NCBI GenBank assembly: GCA_958366985.1
Contig: CATXDC010000001.1
Location: 62,001 to 126,000, forward strand
DNA: 64,000 nucleotides
Source of the DNA: an uncultured Oscillospiraceae bacterium
GTDB lineage: Bacteria; Bacillota; Clostridia; Oscillospirales; Acutalibacteraceae
Direction: 5' to 3'
Positions 51,789-61,334 of the stretch are shown one piece after another. Made by a program: the position numbers and the translations under genes. Under the pieces are notes generated by a model. That model had not been told where the DNA came from and ran no database searches. It saw only the letters and a list, made by a program, of their open reading frames with translations. Each line of letters starts with the position of its first letter. Position 1 is the stretch's first letter.

Positions 51789-54092
51789 ATGAAAAATATT
51801 ATGTGTTCTAAATGTAAAAAACGGCCTGCCGTTATATTTATTTCCAAAATGGATGGCGATAAAAGCACTCCTGAAGGACTTTGCCTTAAATGTGCAATGG
51901 AAATGAATATAGGCCCTATTAAACAAATGATGGACAGCATGGGAATTACTGAGGATGATATTGATGCTGTAAGCGAACAGATTAATACAATGATGGAAGA
52001 AAATGACGGCTTTGAGCCTGGCGGAGCTTCCACGTTCCCGTTAATGCAGGGACTGTTCAACAGTAATGATATAGATACATCTATGCTGGAAAACGATAAA
52101 GAGGCTTCACAGGAAACTGAAAAAGCTGAGAACGAAGCCGATAAATCAGGCAAAAGCCGCAAAAAAGATAAAAAGAAGCCCAAGCGTAAATACTTGGAGG
52201 CGTACTGCACCGATTTGACCAAAAAGGCTCGTGAAGGAAAAATAGACGCTATAATCGGCCGTGAAAATGAAATATACCGTGTTATTCAGATTCTCAGCCG
52301 AAGAACCAAAAACAATCCCTGCCTTATTGGTGAACCCGGTGTAGGTAAAACAGCCATTGCCGAGGGACTTGCTCTTAAAGTGGCAGCAGGTGCTGTTCCT
52401 GCAAAGCTGGCAAATAAAGAAATTCATCTTCTTGATCTTACCGCTCTTGTGGCCGGAACCCAGTTCAGAGGACAGTTTGAAAGCCGCATTAAGGGACTTG
52501 TAGACGAAGTCAAGCAGAACGGAAATATAATTCTGTTTATCGACGAAGTTCACAATCTTGTTGGAACAGGTGATGCTGAGGGCTCGATGAATGCTGCAAA
52601 CATCCTTAAACCTGCACTTTCAAGAGGCGAAATTCAGGTTATAGGTGCTACAACCTTCAATGAATACAGAAAGCATATTGAAAAGGATGCTGCTTTGGAG
52701 CGTCGTTTCCAGCCTGTTAAGGTTGAGGAGCCTTCAATTGAGGATACCTATAAAATGCTTTTGGGCATTAAAAAGTACTATGAGGACTATCATAAAGTAC
52801 GTATAACTGATTCTCTGGTTCACAAAGCCGTTGTGCTGTCCGAAAGATTTATAACAGATCGTTTCCTTCCCGATAAGGCAATCGATCTTCTTGATGAAGC
52901 TTGTACCTGTGCAAATCTGAGAAATAAGTATATCAGTGATTACGAAATTAATACAAACAAAATTAAAGAGATGAAGGAAGAGCTTGAGGATCTCGAAAGC
53001 GAAACTGAAAATGTTGATTATGAAGGCATTGCAAAGCTCAGGACAGAGCTTATAGCTTGTGAATCCGCTATGCCTGAGCTCGAAAAGGCTGCTTCCGACA
53101 ACAATGTAACTGAGGACGATATTGCAAAAGTAATAAACCTTTGGACTGGAATACCGACTCATAAGATTATTGAAAGCGATTTGAAACGTCTTGCAGGACT
53201 TGAAGATACTCTTAAATCTTATATTATAGGTCAGGATGAGGCTATCGCTCTTGTTTCCGCCGCTATACGACGCAACCGAGTACAGATAAGCCCAAGAAGA
53301 CGTCCTGCATCGTTCATATTTGTAGGACCCACTGGAGTAGGTAAAACTGAGCTGGTAAAGCGCTTGGCAGGCGAGCTTTTTGAAACTCCCGAAACTCTTA
53401 TCAGACTTGATATGTCTGAGTTTATGGAAAAGCACAGTGTTTCAAGAATTATCGGTTCGCCTCCCGGATATGTGGGCTATGATGAAGCAGGCCAGCTTAC
53501 CGAAAAAGTCCGCCGCAAACCTTATTCTGTTCTTCTTTTTGATGAAATAGAAAAAGCTCATCCCGATGTAATGAATATTCTTCTTCAGATTCTTGACGAA
53601 GGACGCATTACCGACGCTCAGGGTAGAACAGTCAATTTTGAAAACACCGTTATAATAATGACTTCTAACGCCGGCAGTGAAAACAGGGAAGGAGCTTTGG
53701 GATTCGGCAAAACAGCTGCTAACGCTTCAAAGGAAAAGGCGATGAAAGCGCTTTCTGAATTCCTTCGTCCTGAGTTTATAGGACGTGTTGATGAAGTCGT
53801 AGTATTTAATCCTCTAACTCTCAGCGATTATGAAAAGATAGCTACTCTTCTTCTCTCAGAGCTTTCAGATCCTCTTAAAGATAAGGGAATTGCTTTCGCA
53901 TGGGAAAACGGTGTGGAAGCTATTCTTGCAAAGCAGGCAGACGGTGCTGCACGTGGTGCACGAGAACTGCGAAATATTATCCGCCGAAAGATCGAGGACA
54001 GAATTGCTTCAATTATTGTTGAACACTACGATTCACCTTTAAGGGCTATCACTGTTTCGGCAGATGAAAACCTTACTATTACAGCAGTATAA
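51789..54092 (+). CDS. ClpE-like Hsp100 unfoldase with N-terminal zinc finger
   Basis: A 767-residue protein with two AAA+ domains. The N-terminal zinc finger holds Cys6, Cys9, Cys32 and Cys35, like ClpE, followed by an acidic linker (about 40-135). Walker A motifs are GEPGVGKTA and GPTGVGKTE, and the second Walker B is LLFDEIEKAHPD. A short coiled M domain lies between them (KEMKEELEDLESETE). A ClpP-docking loop (GALGFGK) is present. The double Clp-N repeats of ClpC are missing. It can deliver substrates to the ClpP encoded at 37.9 kb. Neither ctsR nor mcsAB is adjacent. Confidence 0.88.
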   Translation: MKNIMCSKCKKRPAVIFISKMDGDKSTPEGLCLKCAMEMNIGPIKQMMDSMGITEDDIDAVSEQINTMMEENDGFEPGGASTFPLMQGLFNSNDIDTSMLENDKEASQETEKAENEADKSGKSRKKDKKKPKRKYLEAYCTDLTKKAREGKIDAIIGRENEIYRVIQILSRRTKNNPCLIGEPGVGKTAIAEGLALKVAAGAVPAKLANKEIHLLDLTALVAGTQFRGQFESRIKGLVDEVKQNGNIILFIDEVHNLVGTGDAEGSMNAANILKPALSRGEIQVIGATTFNEYRKHIEKDAALERRFQPVKVEEPSIEDTYKMLLGIKKYYEDYHKVRITDSLVHKAVVLSERFITDRFLPDKAIDLLDEACTCANLRNKYISDYEINTNKIKEMKEELEDLESETENVDYEGIAKLRTELIACESAMPELEKAASDNNVTEDDIAKVINLWTGIPTHKIIESDLKRLAGLEDTLKSYIIGQDEAIALVSAAIRRNRVQISPRRRPASFIFVGPTGVGKTELVKRLAGELFETPETLIRLDMSEFMEKHSVSRIIGSPPGYVGYDEAGQLTEKVRRKPYSVLLFDEIEKAHPDVMNILLQILDEGRITDAQGRTVNFENTVIIMTSNAGSENREGALGFGKTAANASKEKAMKALSEFLRPEFIGRVDEVVVFNPLTLSDYEKIATLLLSELSDPLKDKGIAFAWENGVEAILAKQADGAARGARELRNIIRRKIEDRIASIIVEHYDSPLRAITVSADENLTITAV

Positions 54093-54139
54093 AATTTAAA
54101 TATATAATATAATACCTGTAATTACTGTTTGTAATTTTT

Positions 54140-54196
54140 ACGGCATTTGATGGCAAAAATCAGTATTCCTGTATATGTCTTCAAATGCCGTTTTTA
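54140..54196 (+). terminator. Rho-independent terminator after the ClpE-like gene
   Basis: A perfect 11-bp stem (ACGGCATTTGA and complement) with a long loop and a T-run. Confidence 0.7.
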
Positions 54197-54255
54197 TATG
54201 CTTAGTTTATTTTGATTTAGTTATATAAATTTCAAAACAGAATGGATGATAAGTA

Positions 54256-56349
54256 ATGACTGATTTTCTGTGGCGTACAGATGAATATGGCAGAAACTTT
54301 TATATTACAAAAAATGGAAAAACAGAGTTGATACCTTATCGAACAGGAGCTTTTTCAGAGCTGGGAATAGACTTTTCCGTAACCGAAGAAATGCTGGATG
54401 ATGTGATGAAAATTTCAATAGAGATTTCTGCAGAGAAAAGTGTTTCAGCAAAATGTTTTGGGTTTAGATTAGGTATAGATACATATATGGACACATATCC
54501 TCAGTGGAACAGTAAATTTTTCCCCACAGCTCTCCGTTGCGAGAAAAACGGTTTCTGGTCATGCTTTATGACTCCAGAGGGAAAAATGCTTTCAGTATGT
54601 TCTCCGTCAAAAATCATTTCATGGAAAAATGAGTATAACAGGGCAGGAAGTGATGTAGGTCACAGAATTTATACTAGCTCAGTGGAGTTTATAAATACAA
54701 ATAAACAGCCTGAAAGACATCCAGAAAATAGTATTTGTGAAATTACTCAAAGCCCACTGAAATATGAATTATATTACAGTTATATCCCTGATGAAAAATC
54801 GCTTTTTGAGTTCGTATATAAATATGCAGGAATACACATTCCGTCAGTAAATAAATTTATACTGGAACCGGGAGAAAAACTTTTTATTGACACAAAAGAG
54901 TATGACGGCAACCTTTCTGACGGTATTAATTTTCTAAATGCTCCAGGTAATGCAGAACTATCTGTATATGTAAGAAAAGACTGGTTTTATTATCTTTACT
55001 GTGCTCAGAAAAATGCTCTTAAATGTCAGCAGAAGCCCGGTACTCACTGTGAAAGCTGGTACGGATACTTCACTATGGCAGAATATGCCAAAATAATAAA
55101 AGATGCAGAGTATAAAAAAACTATCTGCGCTCAATTTGATTCATTCTTCAAAACTATAACCAAAGGAATTAAGCACAAAAAATTAAAGCCAAAAGCACTC
55201 CCGCACCGATTGCAAAATGTTTCAGCCATGATTTCTCTTTTGGCTGATTTCTACGAACTTACGGAAAATAAAAAATATCTTGATTATGCCGACGATATGG
55301 CAAACTGGCTTATGAAACTTCAATGGAAGAAAGACGGTAGCTATCGAAGCGGAAGAACACACTATACATGTGTTATCTATCCGGCGAAATCAATGCTTGA
55401 GCTTGCCGTTATAGAACGAAAATCAGGTCTTGAAGAACGCAGCAAAATTCATTTTGAAAGCGCAAGAAAAGCAATCAGGAATCTTTATGAACTTATGGAT
55501 AATATTGCAACAGAGGGACAGATGACCTTTGAAGATGGCATGATTTCATGCGAAAGTCTGCAAATGACATATCTTGCACTTTTAACAGATGATGAAAAGG
55601 AAAAACAAGAACTAACACAAGCGGCAGAAATCATTTTAAATAAGCACAAGTGTCTTGAACAGCAATTCCTTCCTGATTGCAGGGTACGAGGATGTACATT
55701 GAGATTCTGGGAAGCAAGATATGACGTGAATTTTTTCGCAAATATGCTTAACTGTCCTCATGGCTGGACAAGCTGGAAAAATTACGCCTCATATTATCTC
55801 TATCTTCTTACAGGCAAGCTTTATTATCTCAAAGACCTTATGAATACCATGGGCGCTTGTATGCAATGCGTAGACGAAAACGGTGAACTTAGGTGGGCTT
55901 ATATTGCTGATCCGTGCGTTAGCGGTCTGCGTTTAAAAGACGGCTGCAAGCCTAAGAATATATCTTTTGAGAATTCGACAGTAGGTGAAGAATATCTTCC
56001 CATGATTTCTGATTGGTTCCGTCACAGCGAAAAAAAGCTCACACACCAGTACATACGCTATATAAACCTTCCTGCAACATGGAAGAAAGATTATGGCGGA
56101 AGCTGTGATAACGATGTTCATGAGCATTTCAAATGTCTTTGTGAAACCGTTTTCGGAAAAGCCTTTATTCATGAAAATAGTGACGGCACTTTTGAAACAT
56201 ATAACTGCCATAAAGCAGATACAGGCTTTGAGAGCAGTGATAAATACTTAAATACATTAGTGGTTTATTCAGAAAAAATTGATAAAATCATATTTAATAC
56301 TAAAGAATTTGATTTACACAGAGATATTAATATTATTGAGTTAAAATGA
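54256..56349 (+). CDS. Uncharacterised 697-residue protein, possible (alpha/alpha)6 carbohydrate enzyme
   Basis: A large soluble protein without signal peptide or membrane helices. Residues 1-240 look beta-rich (a beta-sandwich-like domain). Residues 270-630 have regularly spaced helices with aromatic and acidic residues (GTHCESWYGYFTM, LADFYELTENKKYLDYADDMANWL, KKDGSYRSGRTHYTC, FWEARYDVNFF), like the (alpha/alpha)6 toroids of polysaccharide lyases and glucuronyl hydrolases. I cannot assign a family. It is monocistronic, with a terminator before it. A cytoplasmic glycosidase-like role is inference. Confidence 0.6.
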   Translation: MTDFLWRTDEYGRNFYITKNGKTELIPYRTGAFSELGIDFSVTEEMLDDVMKISIEISAEKSVSAKCFGFRLGIDTYMDTYPQWNSKFFPTALRCEKNGFWSCFMTPEGKMLSVCSPSKIISWKNEYNRAGSDVGHRIYTSSVEFINTNKQPERHPENSICEITQSPLKYELYYSYIPDEKSLFEFVYKYAGIHIPSVNKFILEPGEKLFIDTKEYDGNLSDGINFLNAPGNAELSVYVRKDWFYYLYCAQKNALKCQQKPGTHCESWYGYFTMAEYAKIIKDAEYKKTICAQFDSFFKTITKGIKHKKLKPKALPHRLQNVSAMISLLADFYELTENKKYLDYADDMANWLMKLQWKKDGSYRSGRTHYTCVIYPAKSMLELAVIERKSGLEERSKIHFESARKAIRNLYELMDNIATEGQMTFEDGMISCESLQMTYLALLTDDEKEKQELTQAAEIILNKHKCLEQQFLPDCRVRGCTLRFWEARYDVNFFANMLNCPHGWTSWKNYASYYLYLLTGKLYYLKDLMNTMGACMQCVDENGELRWAYIADPCVSGLRLKDGCKPKNISFENSTVGEEYLPMISDWFRHSEKKLTHQYIRYINLPATWKKDYGGSCDNDVHEHFKCLCETVFGKAFIHENSDGTFETYNCHKADTGFESSDKYLNTLVVYSEKIDKIIFNTKEFDLHRDINIIELK

Positions 56350-56381
56350 AATTTGCTGTTAAAAGAAAAAAACTTTTAATT

Positions 56382-56762
56382 TTAAAAAATGTTTCTCAGT
56401 GATAATTTTTCTTCTTCTTTTATAAAAAATGCTTTTGCTTTTAATTCTACACAGTATTCTTTATATTCATCGATTTTTTCATTTTCTGCGAAATGAATAA
56501 GCTTTTCTATAATTTCATCCATACTTTCCGTTTCCCCATGGGGCGTTATTGCGGAAAGTATGGATTCTTTTTTTACCCATATATTTTTAATTTCCTGCGC
56601 TGTTAAAATCATTTGCTTAGTGTTGTTTTCTTCAGCATATTTTAATGCTGTGTCAGATAATGTAATAATATCGTCGGTTGTGCTGTTTAGAAATTTGTAT
56701 CCCAAACAGCATATTATCATTACTGATATAAGCAGCCCCGCTGCTATTAAACTCCTTTTCAA
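56382..56762 (-). CDS. DUF4363 family protein
   Basis: A 126-residue protein with one N-terminal membrane helix (about 4-23) and a helical outer domain. I recognise it as DUF4363 mainly because it follows a DUF421 gene with a 4-base stop/start overlap, the usual arrangement in sporulating Clostridia. Function unknown. Confidence 0.75.
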   Translation of the reverse strand: MKRSLIAAGLLISVMIICCLGYKFLNSTTDDIITLSDTALKYAEENNTKQMILTAQEIKNIWVKKESILSAITPHGETESMDEIIEKLIHFAENEKIDEYKEYCVELKAKAFFIKEEEKLSLRNIF

Positions 56763-57436
56763 ATTTTCGGATCCCTCCTTATTACATTTATTTTGCCGCT
56801 TTTATCGGCAGTCATGAGCATTATATCTTCTATTTTAAGTGATTTATTTTTTATGATTTTTAAGAGCTGTTCTTCTGTTAAATTACATTCTTTAAAAGCA
56901 AGCTTTTTAATTTTACCGTCGGATATAACCGTGCAGGCCATGCCGCGGTTTGCAGGATTTATATTAAGCATTTCTGCTGTAACAGTTTGTTTTTCCGGCT
57001 TTAAGAGTACACTTAAAGTACCGTTGGTTTCAACTATGGCATATTGAACGTCAGAGATATCAAATACATCCTTCTGTCTTAATGCCTCTGTTAAATCGTC
57101 AATTGTAAGGCGCAGTCTTTTAAGCTGCTGCTGATCTATAGTTCCATCACGAATTACAATTATTGAATTACCCTCAACGGCTGTGCGCAGTTTCATAAAT
57201 TTAAGGCTTGCAGCAGAAAGAAGTATTTCAAGAGAAACAAGAAGTAACACTGCCATAACACTGCTAAGCAAGGGCAGGGAGTTGTCCTGCATTGGAACAG
57301 TTACAATTTCTGAAATCAAAATTGTTATTACGAATTCAGCAGGCTGCAGCTGACCAATCTGTCTTTTTCCCATGAGCTTAACCATAAGTATTACAAAAAT
57401 ATAGAGAATAGCCGCTCTTATAATTGTTATCGCCAC
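56759..57436 (-). CDS. DUF421 (YetF-type) membrane protein
   Basis: A 225-residue protein with three N-terminal membrane helices and a cytoplasmic domain. LMGKRQIGQLQPAEFVITILISEIV is the family hallmark. VEGNSIIVIRDGTIDQQQLKRLRLTIDDLTEALRQKDVFDISDVQYAIVE follows, with the C-terminal part typical of YetF. Several Bacillus homologues are expressed in the forespore. It lies divergent from gerKA, with a possible sigma-G promoter. Confidence 0.88.
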   Translation of the reverse strand: MAITIIRAAILYIFVILMVKLMGKRQIGQLQPAEFVITILISEIVTVPMQDNSLPLLSSVMAVLLLVSLEILLSAASLKFMKLRTAVEGNSIIVIRDGTIDQQQLKRLRLTIDDLTEALRQKDVFDISDVQYAIVETNGTLSVLLKPEKQTVTAEMLNINPANRGMACTVISDGKIKKLAFKECNLTEEQLLKIIKNKSLKIEDIMLMTADKSGKINVIRRDPKI

Positions 57437-57466
57437 AAGAACCTACCTCCGGAATAAATATATCTT

Positions 57467-57495
57467 TATTATGTAAAAAATATTTACTCTTATTC
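57467..57495 (-). promoter_or_regulatory. Possible sigma-G promoter of the DUF421-DUF4363 operon
   Basis: On the minus strand: GAATA (57495-57491), 17-base spacer, CATAATA (57473-57467). This fits the sigma-G pattern (GHATR, 17-18 bases, CATNHTA). It lies about 30 bases before the DUF421 start codon. The sigma-G reading is inference from consensus and neighbourhood. Confidence 0.45.
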
Positions 57496-57582
57496 TTAAA
57501 ATAGCCTTTTCAAGTATACTCAGGGAATAATTTGCACAAAAAAAGCAATAACAACATTGAGTAAAAGGCAGAAGGTGAGACA

Positions 57583-59109
57583 ATGTTTAATTTCATGAAA
57601 AAGGCTATTGATGAAAAATATGCGCCTGTAAACGCTTCTGATAAAGAACCGGAAATACCCATAAGCTGTTCGCTGAAAGAGAATCTTTCATATTTAAAAA
57701 GAAAATTTGGTGGCAGCTTTGATTTGCTTATAAGAGAAGTAAAAATAGGAGGCAATGACGGAGCATTTATTGTCTGCGACGGTATGTGCAACAATTTATT
57801 TCTATCCCAAAGCGTAATTTGTCCCATCTTGAATTCTGAAAAAATATGCGGAACACCGGAGGAACAGATAGAAATTATTAAAACAGTTGTTATAACTGAT
57901 ATAGAAAGAATACAAACGGACAATATGACAAAACTCATTTCTGCACTGACCTCAGGATTTATTGTGGTTATGATTGATGGATCGTCAAAGGTAGCTACTT
58001 TCGGTGTACAGGGATATCCTATGAGAAGCATAGATGAACCATCAACTGAGGTACAGGAGAGAGGCGCGAGAGAAGGTTTCGTAGAAAATTTTAAAATGAA
58101 TGCAAGTCTTATAAGAAGACGACTGCAAACTCCCGACGCAAGAATTGAAATGATACAAATGGGCAAGGCTTCTTCCACAAGAGTATGCATTTGTTATATG
58201 AACGACAGAGTGGATAAAAAAATACTTGCCGATGTAAAAAAAAGACTCAGCGAAGCCCAGTTTGATACAGTATTTGAATCAGGCTATATTCAGCCTTATC
58301 TCGACCAGAAAGGACTATCCTTTTTCAGCGGAGTAGGAGTAACTGAAAGACCTGATGTCTTCTGTTCAAAGCTCACAGAGGGTCGAATCGGTATCTTTGT
58401 AGACGGTACACCGTTTGCACTTATAGTTCCTTATCTGTTTATTGAAAACTTTCATTCATTTGATGACTATGCAAACAGACCGTATTATGCGCTTTTTATA
58501 AGACTGCTGAAATTAATATCATTTTTTCTCAGCGTATTCACACCGGGAATTTATGTCGCTGTTGCAACTTTCAGTCAGGAATTGCTTCCGAAAACACTTC
58601 TCTTTGATATTATTTCCTCTCACGCCAAAACGCCTTTTCCTATATTATTGGAAGCTGTAATAATCCATATAATTTTTGAAGTAATGCGTGAAGCAGGACT
58701 GAGACTTCCAAAATCAATCGGACATGCAGCGAGCATAGTGGGTGGTCTTGTAATAGGTGAAGCGGCTGTATCAGCAGGACTTATTGCGCCGCCTATGCTG
58801 ATAGTGGTTGCCTTAACAGCAATCACATCTTTTGTAGTTCCAAATCTCTATGAACCTATGGCTGTTTTGCGTCTTATTTTTATTTTTGTGGGGGGAATAA
58901 TGGGACTGTACGGAATAGGAGCAGTGTGTATATTGATTCTGTTTAACATGTGCAGGATTAATCCTTACGGAATACCGTTTATGTCACCGCTTTCTCCATT
59001 TGAAACTGCGGCAATACGAGATACAGTTTTAAGACTTGGCTGGAAACAACTGAGCAGAAGAAAAATGAAGATACAAAATCTTAACGGAGAAAGGCGTGAA
59101 GAAACTTAA
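57583..59109 (+). CDS. gerKA: Spore germination protein GerKA (GerA family)
   Basis: A 508-residue protein of the GerA/GerKA family. A long soluble N-terminal domain (about 1-290) contains ISALTSGFIVVMIDGSS and the signature VQGYPMRSIDEPSTEVQERGAREGF. Four to five membrane helices follow. It forms the germinant receptor in the inner spore membrane with the next two proteins. Start ATG 57583 behind AAGGTGAG. It overlaps gerKB by one base. Confidence 0.95.
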   Translation: MFNFMKKAIDEKYAPVNASDKEPEIPISCSLKENLSYLKRKFGGSFDLLIREVKIGGNDGAFIVCDGMCNNLFLSQSVICPILNSEKICGTPEEQIEIIKTVVITDIERIQTDNMTKLISALTSGFIVVMIDGSSKVATFGVQGYPMRSIDEPSTEVQERGAREGFVENFKMNASLIRRRLQTPDARIEMIQMGKASSTRVCICYMNDRVDKKILADVKKRLSEAQFDTVFESGYIQPYLDQKGLSFFSGVGVTERPDVFCSKLTEGRIGIFVDGTPFALIVPYLFIENFHSFDDYANRPYYALFIRLLKLISFFLSVFTPGIYVAVATFSQELLPKTLLFDIISSHAKTPFPILLEAVIIHIIFEVMREAGLRLPKSIGHAASIVGGLVIGEAAVSAGLIAPPMLIVVALTAITSFVVPNLYEPMAVLRLIFIFVGGIMGLYGIGAVCILILFNMCRINPYGIPFMSPLSPFETAAIRDTVLRLGWKQLSRRKMKIQNLNGERREET

Positions 59110-60188
59110 TGGGAACTTCGCAAAATACAGTCAGCAGTGTATCCAGCACAAATGACAGAATCAATGTAAATCATTTTCTTTCCGCTGTTGTGCTAAGCAG
59201 ACTAAGCTCCGTTTTGCTCTTTACACCAATCACCGGATTTGGTATTTCTGCCTCTGACAGAATAATAGGGGAAGTAACTGCTACTCTTATAATTATGCTT
59301 ATATCAGTCCCTCTTTATAAAGAATACCAAAAGCAGAGAAATTTTTTATCATTTTCTTCAAAAGGAGTAAAAATTGTATCTGTAATACTCACTGCATATT
59401 TTGCTTTATGGCTTGTGCTTGGAGGTGCAATTTTTTCCTACTTTGCATCTACACAGCTTTTGGAAGGGGATATCTCACAGTCATTCTTTATTCTCACGGC
59501 AATAATTGCAATATACGGCTCATATGTTGGAGCGCAGTCAATAGGGAGATGTTCTTTTCTGCTTTTTACAGCTGCCGGAGTCGGAATTATAGTTATGCTC
59601 ATACTTTCAATGGGGAATTTTACTCAGTATAATTTAACCCCGGCCTTGCAGAGCAAGACTTTTTCAATACTCGAATATACAGCCTTTTCTGTTGTATCTT
59701 CAACTGAGATTATTGCCGGATGTTTTATGGCGGGAGAAACCCAAGCCTTTAAGGGAAGAAATATAAGGGTATGGTATGGAATATCTTTATTTTTCTCTTT
59801 TGTTTTGCCGCTGTTTTCAGCAGGTTTATTTGGCGACCTTGCAAATTCTCTTCCGTTTCCAACTTTCAAAATAACTTCATCCGGTAATTATGTCCTGTTT
59901 TCACGTCTCGATGCTGTCTTTTCATTTATATGGATAGCAGCTTTTTGTGTAAAGATTACGCTAATTTTTTATGCCATGAAAATTTGTCTCAGTAGAGTTT
60001 TTTGTAAAATAAACATTGGTATAACTTTAGTTTTACCAGTAACGGGTTTAGTTTTATTGAGTCTGTTTTTTGCCACAAGGATATCTATAGTGCCAGATAA
60101 AATAATTCTGCTCATATTACTGATATCTTTTCTCTTTGCACTGACAGCTGTTTATTTACCCATATTCAGGAGGAAAAAAGTTAAATGA
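59109..60188 (+). CDS. gerKB: Spore germination permease GerKB
   Basis: A 359-residue membrane protein with about ten helices, of the GerAB/GerKB endospore permease family within the amino acid permease superfamily. It is presumed to bind the germinant. The order KA-KB-KC and the one-base overlap support it. The first 20 residues are polar and Ser/Thr-rich before the first helix. Confidence 0.92.
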   Translation: MGTSQNTVSSVSSTNDRINVNHFLSAVVLSRLSSVLLFTPITGFGISASDRIIGEVTATLIIMLISVPLYKEYQKQRNFLSFSSKGVKIVSVILTAYFALWLVLGGAIFSYFASTQLLEGDISQSFFILTAIIAIYGSYVGAQSIGRCSFLLFTAAGVGIIVMLILSMGNFTQYNLTPALQSKTFSILEYTAFSVVSSTEIIAGCFMAGETQAFKGRNIRVWYGISLFFSFVLPLFSAGLFGDLANSLPFPTFKITSSGNYVLFSRLDAVFSFIWIAAFCVKITLIFYAMKICLSRVFCKINIGITLVLPVTGLVLLSLFFATRISIVPDKIILLILLISFLFALTAVYLPIFRRKKVK

Positions 60189-61285
60189 AAAAAGCAATTC
60201 TATCTTTGATGACTTTTATTTTCTTGATTTTTACTTTGTCCGGGTGCAGGTTCATAAAAAGCGATATAAGTAAAATGAATGTTATATTGGCTCTTGGTAT
60301 TGACGGAAAAGCTGATAATTATAATATATCAGTACGTGTTTTTGAGGCATCGTCTCCGGAGGATGCAAAGGAAGCTAAAACATCAGTATATAAAGCTTCT
60401 GGAAAAACAGTTTCACAGGCAGTAAATCAGCTTACATCTGCGATAGGTAACACCCCATTACTGTCACAGAGCTCAGTTATAATAATAGGCAAAGAAACCG
60501 CTCAAAACGGAATAAAAGAAATATTCGAATATTTTATCTCCGACGATTATATAGGACCAAGTGCGGCAGTAGTAGTGAGTACAGCAAAAGCGGCAGATAT
60601 TATAAATTCCGATGAACTGGAAAATTTTCTTCCAACAGATCGTTTTACAAATATGATACGAGCAGCTTGGGAAAACGGAACAGGAGTAAATACTAAATTT
60701 GCTGAAGCTGTCGTAAAATGTGAGAATAGATTTTCAGATTTCTGCTTACCGGTAATAGAATTTGATTCTTCAAAGCATATTGTTACGAAATCAGCGGCAA
60801 TTTTCAAAAACGATGTTATGACCGAAATAATAGACGAGGATACTATTAAAGGCTTACTGTTTTTAAGCAATCATATTAAAGGCGGATATTTATCTGTTGA
60901 AGATGCAGGCGGAGAAAGTGCTTCCTTAGAAATAGTAAAATCTTCGTCAATTATTCAAACAGATATGGATAGCGGCAAAATAACTCTTAATATTAAAATA
61001 ACTGCACAGTTTAACGTTACGGAATTTGAAAACGGAAAATTTTCTGACGAAACAGTCGATAAGCTAAACAAAGATCTAAGTAAAGAAATTAAGACATTAG
61101 CGGAAAATTCATATAACAATGTGGTAAAGGAAAACACAAGTGATCCAATAAATATAGGCAGACGCCTTTATATAGATCGGGAAATTTCTTCAACACTGTC
61201 AGACGAAGAATTTCGCAAAATGCTTTCAAATTCACAGGTAAATATTGAAGCGGACGCCAAAATTTCACATTCAGGACTTTTTTAA
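60185..61285 (+). CDS. gerKC: Spore germination lipoprotein GerKC
   Basis: A 366-residue lipoprotein. The signal peptide ends in the lipobox LSGC (Cys21). The rest has the Ger(x)C domains: VILALGIDGKADNYNISVRVF near the start and TIKGLLFLSNHIKGG later. It completes the germinant receptor. It overlaps gerKB by 4 bases. Confidence 0.94.
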   Translation: MKKAILSLMTFIFLIFTLSGCRFIKSDISKMNVILALGIDGKADNYNISVRVFEASSPEDAKEAKTSVYKASGKTVSQAVNQLTSAIGNTPLLSQSSVIIIGKETAQNGIKEIFEYFISDDYIGPSAAVVVSTAKAADIINSDELENFLPTDRFTNMIRAAWENGTGVNTKFAEAVVKCENRFSDFCLPVIEFDSSKHIVTKSAAIFKNDVMTEIIDEDTIKGLLFLSNHIKGGYLSVEDAGGESASLEIVKSSSIIQTDMDSGKITLNIKITAQFNVTEFENGKFSDETVDKLNKDLSKEIKTLAENSYNNVVKENTSDPINIGRRLYIDREISSTLSDEEFRKMLSNSQVNIEADAKISHSGLF

Positions 61286-61287
61286 AA

Positions 61288-61330
61288 AATGACACCGACA
61301 TACAGCAGATTGTGTTTGTCGGTGTCATTT
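61288..61330. terminator. Bidirectional terminator between gerKC and rnhA
   Basis: A perfect 13-bp stem (AATGACACCGACA and complement) with flanking A-run and T-rich ends. It serves the converging gerK and rnhA transcripts. Confidence 0.85.
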
Positions 61331-61334
61331 AAAA

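Noticed and set aside
52734..53435. 234-codon minus-strand frame inside the ClpE-like gene
   Set aside because: It is a shadow of the second AAA+ region; the composition (Cys/Phe/Ser-rich) is that of antisense translation.
57510..58190. Long open frame on the minus strand across the start of gerKA
   Set aside because: It is antisense to a gene with clear GerA family motifs, has no ribosome site of note and no recognisable domain.
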